Shown here one piece after another: positions 9,045-18,000 of a DNA stretch of 64,000 bases; position 1 is the first letter of the stretch, and every line of letters begins with the position of its first letter. A program made the position numbers and the translations under genes. The notes below the pieces were generated by a model. The model worked only from the letters and a program-made list of their open reading frames with translations, was not told the origin of the DNA and ran no database searches. The stretch comes from Nocardia uniformis NBRC 13702 (lineage in GTDB: Bacteria; Actinomycetota; Actinomycetes; Mycobacteriales; Mycobacteriaceae): the NCBI RefSeq assembly GCF_001613345.1, contig NZ_BDCE01000028.1:1-64000 (forward strand). Reading direction: 5' to 3'.

Positions 9045-9679
9045 AACCCGGAGTTTAATTCGCCGGTTCGGAGCTGGTGGCTGCCACCCACCCCACTCTG
9101 TCGAATCGGCTGCGCGGAGTACATCCGCCACATAGCCAACTCGTCGTCATGGCCGCTCAATCGCCGGACAGCTTCCTCTAGCGACCGCTCCTGGGTGAGC
9201 TCGTAGAACAAATACAGCGCGGCGAACAGACTGGCGTGCCCGTACGGCGAGTCGGTCGGCGCGATGTAGTGGTTGGCACCGCTATCGAGGAATGCCCGGG
9301 CAAGTTCCGCATTGCCGGTATCGCATCCGAGCGACAGCACGGCACTGCCCTGGAATCGAAGATGCTGACGCACTTCTGCGGGCCCCAGCTTGCCATTGAA
9401 CGGCTGCTGCGCGGCCAACTCGCCACCGAGTTCCGGCAGCACGATCGAATCGTCCACACCGTGGCAGCACACGATCACATACGGGGCCACGGGCCGCTCA
9501 CCACCGAGCACCGCAACCAGGTGCCGTGGCTGACCGATCGCCACATAGTTGACCTGAATACCGAACTGTTCCAGGGCATTACGCAGCGGCAGCGCCGTGG
9601 AGTCCTCGATGTCGATGAGATCCACTGTGGTCCAAGCCAACCGACCCTGACTGACCTCGTCTATACGCGACACGATCAT
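9041..9679 (-). CDS. Small CHAT/caspase-like (clan CD) protein coupled to ilvE
   Basis: The 212-aa product has the two signature elements of the caspase/CHAT fold. A hydrophobic strand ends in [10 protein letters not shown] (His73), and a second strand ends in [10 protein letters not shown] (Cys119). The second is followed by [16 protein letters not shown], which mirrors the CHAT pattern of a helix and an aGA turn after the catalytic Cys. I infer a His-Cys protease-like domain with no other domain attached. No target is evident. Its stop overlaps the ilvE ATG by 4 nt, so the two are one operon, which is unexpected for this fold. The start ATG at 9679 has only a weak ribosome binding site. Assignment rests on motif reading, not an alignment. 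Confidence 0.65.
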   Translation of the reverse strand: MIVSRIDEVSQGRLAWTTVDLIDIEDSTALPLRNALEQFGIQVNYVAIGQPRHLVAVLGGERPVAPYVIVCCHGVDDSIVLPELGGELAAQQPFNGKLGPAEVRQHLRFQGSAVLSLGCDTGNAELARAFLDSGANHYIAPTDSPYGHASLFAALYLFYELTQERSLEEAVRRLSGHDDELAMWRMYSAQPIRQSGVGGSHQLRTGELNSGL

Positions 9680-9715
9680 GAGTCTCGCGGATACCTGAAG
9701 CGACAGACAAATCCG

Positions 9716-9780
9716 TGAGCGGTCGCACGTCGACCCGGTCCGCGAAGATCCGCATACGTCCGGCGATGTGCGACCGCTCA
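9716..9780 (-). terminator. Long inverted repeat/terminator between gcvT and the CHAT-like gene
   Basis: Perfect 13-nt arms TGAGCGGTCGCAC (9716-9728) and GTGCGACCGCTCA (9768-9780) enclose 39 nt. The element lies just past the gcvT stop (9791) on the minus strand and before the next gene of the same strand. It resembles the hairpin after ilvE. Confidence 0.7.
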
Positions 9781-9790
9781 GCCCGGTTGA

Positions 9791-10891
9791 TCAGGCGGTA
9801 TTCGGCGCAACGAACGGCGGCTTCACGACCTCACACCGCAGCCGACGACCACGCACATCGACCTCGACCTCGGCACCCGGTTCGATTCCGGCGGCGGTGT
9901 CGAGGAGGGCGAGCGCGATACCGACCTTGAGGGTGGGCGAGAAGGTCCCGGAGGTGGTCTCCCCCACCTGCTCGTCACCCCGCATCACAGCCTGCCCCTG
10001 CCGCAACACACCACGATCAAGCGCCTTCAGCCCCAACAGAATCCGCCGCGGCCCCTCGGCCTTCTCCTTGACGAGAGCGTCCTTGCCCCAGAACTCGGGC
10101 TTCTTCCAACCGACCGCCCAACCGGTGCGCGCCTGAAGCGGGGAGATTTCCACCGACAGCTCATGCCCGTGCAACGGGTAACCCATCTCGGTGCGCAGGG
10201 TGTCACGCGCGCCGAGTCCAGCGGCCTGACCACCGGCGGCCTGCACCTGCGCGACCAGGGCGCGGAACACCGCCTCGGCATCAGCCCAACGCGGGAGCAG
10301 CTCATACCCGTGCTCACCCGTGTAGCCGGTACGGCACACCCGAACCGGCCGCCCATCCCACTCAGCATCGGTGTAGGCCATGTACTCCATGTCCGTAGGC
10401 AGCCCGAGCGCCGTCAGCACCTCAGCCGACTTCGGCCCCTGCACGGCGAACACCGCATACTCACGATGCTCATCGGCAATGCTCAGCCCCTCCGGCGCGA
10501 CCTTCTGCAACTCAGCGACCACGGCCGCGGTATTAGCGGCATTGGGCACGAGGAAGATCTCGTCATCAGAGACGTAGTAGGCAATCAGGTCATCGATCAC
10601 GCCACCATCAGGCGTGCAGCACAGCGTGTACTGCGCCTTACCGGGCCGAATCCGACCGAGGTCGTTACTCAGCGCCGAGTTCACGAAGGCAGCCGCCCCG
10701 GAGCCCTTGATGGTCGCCTTACCCAGGTGGCTGACGTCGAAGAGGCCGACAGCAGTCCGAACAGCAGTGTGCTCCCCCACGGTCCCCGCATAAGAAACCG
10801 GCATCTCCCACCCCCCGAACGGTGCGAAGGTAGCGCCGAGCTCGACATGAACGGCGTGGATAGGTCCCTGCAGCAGCTTCTCGTCGGTCAC
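9791..10891 (-). CDS. gcvT: Glycine cleavage system T protein (aminomethyltransferase)
   Basis: GcvT transfers the aminomethyl carbon from lipoyl-H protein to tetrahydrofolate, releasing ammonia. The 366-aa protein matches the family end to end. It has [13 protein letters not shown] near residue 22, [10 protein letters not shown] near residue 49, the folate-binding middle including [29 protein letters not shown], and the C-terminal barrel with [13 protein letters not shown]. tuberculosis Rv2211c lies in the same position relative to ilvE. No other gcv genes are in the window. Confidence 0.96.
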   Translation of the reverse strand: MTDEKLLQGPIHAVHVELGATFAPFGGWEMPVSYAGTVGEHTAVRTAVGLFDVSHLGKATIKGSGAAAFVNSALSNDLGRIRPGKAQYTLCCTPDGGVIDDLIAYYVSDDEIFLVPNAANTAAVVAELQKVAPEGLSIADEHREYAVFAVQGPKSAEVLTALGLPTDMEYMAYTDAEWDGRPVRVCRTGYTGEHGYELLPRWADAEAVFRALVAQVQAAGGQAAGLGARDTLRTEMGYPLHGHELSVEISPLQARTGWAVGWKKPEFWGKDALVKEKAEGPRRILLGLKALDRGVLRQGQAVMRGDEQVGETTSGTFSPTLKVGIALALLDTAAGIEPGAEVEVDVRGRRLRCEVVKPPFVAPNTA

Positions 10892-10987
10892 CAGTGCAGC
10901 TTATCGGCCCGAGGTCGACCTCCGGCTCAGCGGAACCAAAACCGCCCGACCAGCGTCGATAGTGATGACAGTTCGCTATCGAGCCGT

Positions 10988-11740
10988 TCAGATTTCGCTG
11001 AACATCCGTTCCACCTCGGTAATCGATTGCGTCAGCGATTCCGGATCGGACCGCAGCCCGGCCACGATCTGGTCCACCTTCCGCAGCCCAGCGCGGGCAA
11101 GCATCCGCTTCTCATTCAAAACCCACTCCCCGCGTCCCGCCAGAATGGCGTGCGCCGTATATATCGCGGCTGTGGCAATGGCTCCCGCGACTTCGGTGAC
11201 TTGGTTGCGCGGGGCACAAGCGCTCTTGGCGTACTCGAGGGTCATACTCGCTCGTTCGCGCCATTGCCGCGGAGCCGACTCTCGCAGCGGCTCAGGAAAG
11301 CTCGGGCTTGGCAGCTCACCGCGCAGCACCTTGTTCACAGCCAGCTCGGCGACGACAAGATAACTAGGGATGCCCGCCAAATGAAACATCAACGGCTCCC
11401 AATGGAACCGCCCCGCCTCAGCCTCCGCCAGCTCATGCTCGACGACATCGAGATCGCGGTAGAGCAGATCGACCTTGCGACCGTCGATGCTCAACCACGC
11501 ACCACCGTTGAAGACCCCCGCGCCCCACTCACCGACGCCGAAAACCTGCCCTTCCCAGCCAATCGCCCGCAGATCGGCGGGATCGAAATCACCGCGGTAG
11601 TAGACACCGAAGTCCCAGTCGCTATCCGGCGCATGGGTCCCCTGAGCGCGGGAACCACCGAGCGCGACCGCTTCCACCGCAGGCAGCACAGCGAGCTGGT
11701 CGGCGACGTACTCCTGAAATTCTTCGTCGGCATACTTCAT
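10988..11740 (-). CDS. Nucleotidyltransferase-fold protein
   Basis: The N-terminus of this 250-aa protein has the minimal nucleotidyltransferase signature GGSRAQGTHAPDSDWDFGVYY (residues about 28-48), with the GGS helix start and two carboxylates. The remainder is helical and contains no kinase or HEPN motif that I recognise. Such proteins transfer NMP groups to protein or small-molecule targets; the target here is unknown. Its ATG overlaps the stop of the exonuclease-BRCT gene (ATGA), so it is the third gene of a small operon starting at 13001. Confidence 0.85.
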   Translation of the reverse strand: MKYADEEFQEYVADQLAVLPAVEAVALGGSRAQGTHAPDSDWDFGVYYRGDFDPADLRAIGWEGQVFGVGEWGAGVFNGGAWLSIDGRKVDLLYRDLDVVEHELAEAEAGRFHWEPLMFHLAGIPSYLVVAELAVNKVLRGELPSPSFPEPLRESAPRQWRERASMTLEYAKSACAPRNQVTEVAGAIATAAIYTAHAILAGRGEWVLNEKRMLARAGLRKVDQIVAGLRSDPESLTQSITEVERMFSEI

Positions 11741-12750
11741 GACATCGATTGATACTGCGGAGAGCCCTCCGAGTCCCGCTGACGCGCCGAGCCCACCGAT
11801 GTAACCGTCGATCCGAGGTACGAAACCAGCCGCCCCTCGTCCAAAACATCGATCCGATGCCCCTTAGCCCGCAACTCCACCACCCGGCGCGCCTTGGTCG
11901 TAGTGAACATCCCAGCGTCATCCCCCGAAAACCCGTCCCCGACAACCAAACAGGTAGTCCGCCGAGTCACATTCTTCGCAGGCACAGCCCCGCAGGCGGC
12001 AATCGCATCCCACGCCTGCTGCCGACTCATCCCCGCGAGATCCCCCGTGAACACCACGATCTGCCCATACAGCGGATGCCCCGGATCAGTCCCGAAAACC
12101 TCCGGCATAACCAATTCCTCGCGCCCGAAGTAGGCCCGCCGCTCCCGAGGCACAGCCGCTTCCCGCTTCGCCCGCCGAGGCGCCCGCCCAACCCGCATCT
12201 CCCCCATCCGCTCGAGCTCCGCCAACGACCCCACCCCGGCCCGCCGTGCCAAAGCCACCACAATGTCCGCCGCCGCCTGAGCATCGGCAGCGGCATTGTG
12301 ATGCGAAATCAACTCGACACCCAACGCCTCCGCTACATGCGGCAACCGGTAGCTATCGAGATCGAGGTGTCGCCGAGCCAGCGCCAAGCTGCAGCTGAAC
12401 TCCCAACTGGGAGAATCGATCCCGCTGAGCCCGCAAGCCTCCCGAACAGCTCCACTATCGAACCCGGCATTATGCGCAACCAAAGGAAGATCCGCGACAA
12501 CCTCCACCACCCCCGGCCACCGCTCCGCGAACTCCGGCTCATAGGCAACCATGTGCGCCGAGATCCCGTGCACCCGAACATTGTGGTACGCAAAGAAATC
12601 CACGGAGGCAGGCGGACGACACAACCAGGACCGCGTAGCCACCCGCACGCCGTCCAGCACCACCGAAATCCCCACAGCGCAAATACTCCCCCGCGAGGCA
12701 TTCGCGGTCTCGACATCGATAGCGGCGAACGACAGTCCCGCCATACTCAC
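11737..12750 (-). CDS. DEDDh 3'-5' exonuclease fused to a BRCT domain
   Basis: Residues about 5-170 form a DnaQ-like exonuclease. The DxE pair is in AAIDVETAN, the middle Asp in VAHNAGFDSG, and the HxxxxD motif in SHHNAAADAQAAAD. A linker leads to a BRCT domain (about residues 225-315: GQIVVFTGDL, then GAVPAKNVTRRTTCLVVGD). Proteins of this layout occur widely in actinobacteria and are presumed to act in DNA repair or replication proofreading independent of DNA polymerase III. GTG 12750 overlaps the TGA of the upstream small gene (GTGA), which favours it over ATG 12744. The nucleotidyltransferase gene follows with the same type of overlap. Confidence 0.88.
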   Translation of the reverse strand: MSMAGLSFAAIDVETANASRGSICAVGISVVLDGVRVATRSWLCRPPASVDFFAYHNVRVHGISAHMVAYEPEFAERWPGVVEVVADLPLVAHNAGFDSGAVREACGLSGIDSPSWEFSCSLALARRHLDLDSYRLPHVAEALGVELISHHNAAADAQAAADIVVALARRAGVGSLAELERMGEMRVGRAPRRAKREAAVPRERRAYFGREELVMPEVFGTDPGHPLYGQIVVFTGDLAGMSRQQAWDAIAACGAVPAKNVTRRTTCLVVGDGFSGDDAGMFTTTKARRVVELRAKGHRIDVLDEGRLVSYLGSTVTSVGSARQRDSEGSPQYQSMS

Positions 12751-13001
12751 CGCACCATCAATGGCAACGGCTGGGCGGAGGGCTCACCCTGCTCAACCAC
12801 TACCCCTTCACGTCCGACCACCCGGTATCCACCGACCGACGAAGCCACCGCACCACTCCACCCCGGCTCGAACACCCACGCCCCCGATAGCTGCGAAATC
12901 CCCTTGTACTGATCAATATTCGCATTCCAGACAACGAACCGTTCGTCAACCTTATTCAGTACAAACACGAGTTCGAGAACAGCTTGCGCTGGGGTGCTCA
13001 T
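12747..13001 (-). CDS. Small conserved-looking protein, first gene of the exonuclease operon
   Basis: The 84-aa protein is of unknown family. It has no signal or membrane segment and carries the sequence WNANIDQYKGISQLSGAW followed by a Gly/Val-rich C-terminus. Evidence that it is real comes from a GGAG ribosome binding site before the ATG at 13001 and the exact 4-nt GTGA overlap with the exonuclease start. Translational coupling suggests a role with the exonuclease-BRCT protein. Confidence 0.65.
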   Translation of the reverse strand: MSTPAQAVLELVFVLNKVDERFVVWNANIDQYKGISQLSGAWVFEPGWSGAVASSVGGYRVVGREGVVVEQGEPSAQPLPLMVR

Positions 13002-13334
13002 CACGCTCCGGTGTGTGTTCGCGGACGGCCTGCACGGGACACCGTAGACCATGGGCCCGACAGCCAACCGCTATTCGACGATGGCGCGCCTGGGCTCCAC
13101 CAGTGCACCCTGACGGCGGCTGCCGAAGAACTCTGGCGTCGGACGGCGCAGCCAAGATCCGTTGGCATCGTTGGAGACTGACGTCGCGGTGCGCGTGGCC
13201 GGCCGCTAGAAGTGTCCAGTGAACCCACGACAATCCCTGCGGGCTCAGGCCGCACGGCGGGCGGAAGATCGGGACGAGCGGCATTACCTTGCGGGTAATC
13301 GACGCTCGTGACCCCCTCGTGCATTGTGGCCGAT
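13002..13334. other. Intergenic region without supported genes
   Basis: This 333-nt stretch separates the leftward exonuclease operon from the rightward SnoaL-like gene. Open frames cross it in several registers, as expected at this GC content, but none has a ribosome binding site or recognisable product. It must contain the two divergent promoters; no element was clear enough to call. Confidence 0.5.
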
Positions 13335-13817
13335 ATGAACAACATCGCGGCAAACCCCACCCGCGTCCTCGTCGAGGAGCTGCTCCGTCGAATCGGCGCG
13401 GGTGCCCCGGACACTGTCGCCGCCCTCTACGCCCCCGTCAGCGACTGGAAGCTGAATTGGCCCGAACATGAGCACGGCCGCGCCGCAACGCCGTGGATTC
13501 GGCACCGCTCTACGCGCGCCGACGCGGCCGAGCACTATCGCGAGATCGTCCGCTGCCACGTGCCCGAGGAGGTCGGCACCGTGATCGAACACATTCTGGT
13601 CGACGGCCCAGACGCGGTGGTGCTGGGGGAAATCCGCCAAACAGCCCGATCCACCGGCCACGCCTACCGATCCCGATTCGCCCTGCACCTCACTGTCGAC
13701 AACGGCCTCATCACCCGCCATCACGTCTACGAAGACAGCCTCGCGGTCGCCCAGGCATTCGACCCACCGGCAACCGAGCATGATCGAAGCGACTCGAGCA
13801 CACGACGATTCCGCTGA
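13335..13817 (+). CDS. SnoaL/NTF2-like domain protein
   Basis: The 160-aa protein resembles the cone-shaped SnoaL/NTF2-like fold. An N-terminal helix (TRVLVEELLRRIGAGAPDTV) is followed by DWKLNWPEHE, and a later strand pair ends in FALHLTVDNGLITRHHVYED. The members of this fold include ketosteroid isomerases, polyketide cyclases and non-enzymatic binding proteins, so no reaction is assigned. ATG 13335 (MNNIAANP) is chosen over an upstream TTG/ATG frame because the conserved helix begins right after it. It stands alone between two spacers. Confidence 0.75.
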   Translation: MNNIAANPTRVLVEELLRRIGAGAPDTVAALYAPVSDWKLNWPEHEHGRAATPWIRHRSTRADAAEHYREIVRCHVPEEVGTVIEHILVDGPDAVVLGEIRQTARSTGHAYRSRFALHLTVDNGLITRHHVYEDSLAVAQAFDPPATEHDRSDSSTRRFR

Positions 13818-13990
13818 TCACTCGGATCGCGCCGACGCAGGCCCGGGCGGCCCGAGTTCCCAACTCGCGAACACACCCCTCATGGCTCCCCTTTATGTCA
13901 AGACATGGCTGCCACGTTGCGCAAGGCTTCGGCGAATCGGGTTCCGGTACCGTCGAGGACGCGATAACGTCGGTATGAGCAGGGGATTGC

Positions 13991-14827
13991 GTGGATCTGG
14001 AACTGGTCGGCACGAATGGGTCGTGGGCGTTCGGGGCTGACGCGATCCGGATGCAGTATCTCCCGAAGCGACCCGCACACAAGCTGCTTCGTCGACTCGG
14101 CGAGCTGGTAGTCCCGGAGCGGGCGTTGGCAGGAGTGACATTCAACGCGGGCCGCAAGGAGGGTGTACTGCGCCTCAAGCTCCGCCCTGGAGCGTGCCCG
14201 TTCACCGACGCCGCTGCCGGGCAGCTGCCGGAGAAGGCCGAACCGTACCGGCTCGTGGTCGCCCGCGACAAACAGGAGCTGGCAGGGTACTACGCCGGCT
14301 ACTTGCGAGACAGGATCGCCCTCAATCCGGATGCCGATCGCCCATCGCCCGAGTACCTCGTGTTCGGGCCGCCCCCTCCATTGACCTTCGAGGGTGAAGA
14401 CGGACACGTGTCCTTCGACGGCAGGACAATCACGTTCGGCCGGAGCGAGAGCGGCAAGCCTGATAAGACCTTCGACCTGGTCGCCTTGGAAGGGGTGGAC
14501 TGGACCTTCTCGGGGTGGGGAACCAGCTCCCTACGGGTGCGGCGGCGCGACTCTCGTTCCACCACAATGATCTTCGGCGAATGGACCCAAGACATCGACA
14601 CAACGCTGCCGTTCGCGGCCGCCGTCCGTGTCGAGTTGGCCAGGCTCCGCGCCGCCGAGCCCGCCCCGCAGGGATCCACCGCCACACCGGCCATAGCCGG
14701 GGAGCCATTGGTGACCGCCGAGAACATCCTCACCACGCTGCGGAGCCTCGGCGAACTGCGCGACGCCGGCGTACTGTCCGAGGACGAGTTCCAGCGCAAG
14801 AAGACCGAACTGCTCGGCAGGCTGTAG
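13991..14827 (+). CDS. DUF4429 protein with C-terminal SHOCT domain
   Basis: The 278-aa product has a beta-rich N-terminal region (ELVGTNGSWAFGADAIRM), a second similar segment beginning FEGEDGHVSFDGRTITF near residue 138, and a short C-terminal SHOCT motif (LRSLGELRDAGVLSEDEF followed by KKTELL). This combination is typical of DUF4429/SHOCT proteins in actinobacteria. SHOCT is a short helical oligomerisation or targeting module. The biochemical role is unknown. A GTG start at 13991 follows an AGGGGA ribosome binding site. It is the last core-looking gene before the defence-type island. Confidence 0.82.
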   Translation: MDLELVGTNGSWAFGADAIRMQYLPKRPAHKLLRRLGELVVPERALAGVTFNAGRKEGVLRLKLRPGACPFTDAAAGQLPEKAEPYRLVVARDKQELAGYYAGYLRDRIALNPDADRPSPEYLVFGPPPPLTFEGEDGHVSFDGRTITFGRSESGKPDKTFDLVALEGVDWTFSGWGTSSLRVRRRDSRSTTMIFGEWTQDIDTTLPFAAAVRVELARLRAAEPAPQGSTATPAIAGEPLVTAENILTTLRSLGELRDAGVLSEDEFQRKKTELLGRL

Positions 14828-14912
14828 CTGCCTGGTATCCCGGCCGGACAAACGAATGACCGCGTACGCCCGTCCTGGACTCACCGGTAGGGCAGCAGGC
14901 GGGACGCGCCGG

Positions 14913-14938
14913 CGATCGAATACAGGTGGCACCGGAGG
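14913..14938 (+). repeat. 26-bp direct repeat, left copy (flanks the caspase-helicase locus)
   Basis: CGATCGAATACAGGTGG followed by CACCGGAGG is repeated at 19243-19268 with 3 mismatches. It ends in a GGAGG that could be a ribosome binding site for a GTG at 14944 (a short frame beginning MPDATYR). That frame runs into the 3' end of the caspase-helicase gene on the other strand, so I do not call it as a gene. Confidence 0.6.
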
Positions 14939-15010
14939 TCTCTGTGCCCGATGCCACCTACCGCCTGCCATTGAATCGGTGCCCAGCGTGCCTATGCCGA
15001 CGAACAGCAG

Positions 15011-18000
15011 CTATGCCGACGGCGGCGCGAACAACGTCCAAGCCGGAATTCTGGATGCATACACCCCACGTTCCGGATCGTGTCGTAGACGAGTGCGCTG
15101 CAACATCAATCGGAGATGACGGCTGGGATCGTCGTCGACCGACCCGGAGTCGAGGATGTATGCCTGATCAGCTCCGTCATGGTGCTTTTCCAAGGCATCG
15201 GTGTGGTGGCCGAAGACGCGGGTTCCGTACTCAATATCAGTACGCGTTCGGTCGGTGAGCCAGCGGTGCAACCGCATCAAGAGCTCGCTGGATTCCCCGG
15301 TCGCGAAGTCGCCACCGTCGGCGGCGGCCCTGAGTTCCTGCCCGATTCGACGTTCGTCCCAGACGCGGCCGTCGCCGACGATGTGCAGCTGCGATCGTGC
15401 CCGGGTAATGGCGACATTCCACAGGTTGGGCTGCTTATCGATCCAATCGATCGATCCTCTCGGCATATCGGGCGTTGCGACGAGAGAGAAGATCATCACG
15501 TCTCGTTCGCCACCCTGAAACGTGTGCACGGTACCGACTTTGATGCGATCGTCCCCGCCCACCAGCTCCTCGATGGCCTGCGCTTGAGGTCTGAACGGTG
15601 TCACGACGCCGATAGTCGTGGTGTCCGAGAGCTCTCCGGATTCGAACAGAACGCCGATCAGTTCCACAACCGCCCGCACCTCATCGGCGTTGTGCCACGA
15701 TCCTTTGCGGGCTCGTTCGGCGGCGCCGAGTACGTCATGCCATCTCAGCGCTACACCATCACCGCCAGGCCGTGCCCGCACATCCGTCATCACGGTCAGA
15801 CGTCCGTTGTAGAACAGTCGGTTGGCGACCTCCGCGATCCGTGGATGGCATCGAAAGTGTTCGTCAAGCAGCATGCTGTCGCCATAAGCGCGGGCGGCCG
15901 CGTGGAACGCCGAGTGCCGCGGATACGACATGTCGTGGCGGTCCAGCCAGGTCGCCGAGATTTGCGCGATGTGCTGAGCGGCGGCGTCACCTTGCGCGTC
16001 GACGAGCGCAATATGGTTGAGCTGCATGGGGTCACCGATGATCAGGGCTCGTCTGGCTCGAAACAGCAGCGGCAGGACGGCCGGTATCGAGCACTGGCTC
16101 GCCTCGTCGATCACCACCAGGTCGAACAAGCCTGGTTTCGGTGGGAAGGCGCGAGCCGACAGAGCGGTGACCGCCCAGGCCCGCGCGCCGCGCAGTGCGG
16201 CGGTCTTGGGACCCCAATCGCTGCTGTCGGGCCGGTGGTTCAGTAGCGCATCCAATTGACGACGTCCCGCACTGGCGGCGGCGCGGACGGATGTGTCCAG
16301 CAACGTCATCGACGCAGATTGCACTGCCGCTTCGGCAGCATCCATCACCTCAACCAGTTGATGGTCAGCCGATCGCGCATCGTTCTCGTTCTGAGCTGCT
16401 CGCCAATCGATTTCCGCTGCGGCAAGCTCGAGCAGTGAGGTGGACTGAGCGAGCGTCGCCGCTGCGCCGACGGGAACCCCCAATCGGCGCAGCAATCGCC
16501 GGGAACGCCATGCTGCGATTAATGGAATACGGTTGACAGCTTTGGCTTTCCGGACTACCCAGGCTGGATCGTGGGCCCGGAACAATGCGAGAATCTGCCC
16601 GTCGTCCAGCGACAGCCGTTCCCCGTGCGCGCTGCGCCGTTGGGCCGAGTCCAGCAACCGGAGCTCAATGTCCGCTACGCGGGCCAGTGTCACTCGATGG
16701 TCGTCGCGTGCCGCTAGCGCGGCATCGATATTCAATAGCGCGGTCTGCAAGTTCGTCCGCGGCGACTCCAGCCGTGTCAGATTAGTCAGCCCGGTCTGAG
16801 TTTCCCTCTGAGCCTCACGATTACCGGTCCGGACAACGGTGCCCGGCAAGAGTCCCTCGCAGCGTTGCCACACCTCGTCCACGGCTTTGTTGTTCGTGGA
16901 AGCGACCAGCACCGTCTGCTCGTTGGCGATTGCGGTCGCCACGAGGTTCGCCACCAGCTGGCTCTTCCCCGTGCCCGGTGGTCCGGTGGCGACGGTGAGT
17001 GGCTGGACCATCGCAGACCGGATCACCGCTTCCTGAGATTCGTTGCAGTGCAGTGGAGTCACCAACCGGACCGACGAGATGTCACCGTTGGCGCCAGGAC
17101 GGCTCGCATGATCGGGTGCGAGCGCGGCAAGCGCCGTCGAGGCGATCTCGGGCACCCGGCCGGCAATCTCGACGAGGTCTTTGAGCAGCTGCTTGTTCGG
17201 GCCGGATTCGACGGATGGCATACGGAACAGCACCGCGACATTGCGCGCGCCGTCGTTGGAGGTATCCACGTCTATGGAAGGCTTGAGGTCATCCGGTTCC
17301 GGGTCGTCGACCGATCCGATCTCAAAATCGTTGCGGAGCAACTGCATCAGGTCGTAACCCATCCGAGCGTACTCACCGGCATGCCAGGTCGGTTGATAGC
17401 TCTGGACGAACGCGGCCGCCTCGTCGGCGGTCATGAACTCCTGGAGAATCGCTGGATGTGGAATTGGCGGTCCAGCAGGGGCTAGCCTGGTCTCCCCTGC
17501 GGATTGGACCAGCTCGACCCTACGAATAAGCAACGGTGCGAACGTAGGACGTATGCGATTGCCACGCTGGTTGCGCCGCAGCCGGTTTGTGACGACGACG
17601 GCGGGATACCCGGCCCAGAGCTGTTCGTGCGCTCCAGTGACGCCGACGACGAAATCCTTTGCCTCCGGCGGAACCTCCATCGAATGGTCGGAATCCATCG
17701 CTCCGACCAGCAGCCGCTCCTTGCCCTGCAAACAGATGTAGGTTTCGTCGATATCGTCAACCGACAACCACGAATCACCCTCGGACTGGAGGCAGTGGCG
17801 ATAGTAGTCGATCACTTGATCCCATTGTGGTGCACCGGATTTGGTAGGCGCTGGGGCCAACTCGGTACCCGAGACTGGTTCGACGATAGACGCGAGCGCA
17901 ATCGGCGACAGCGGTGACGTCGCGAGAATCATCCGATCGTCCACTCCGGACGCCGAGATGACCGGGACCTGTCCGGAGTCACTGCGGCGCAGCCTGTCGT

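Noticed and set aside
14944..15258. Plus-strand small CxxC frame beginning MPDATYR
   Set aside because: It has a GGAGG and a start like the frame at 19276, but most of it is antisense to the caspase-helicase 3' end and becomes arginine-rich; kept only as context for the direct repeat.
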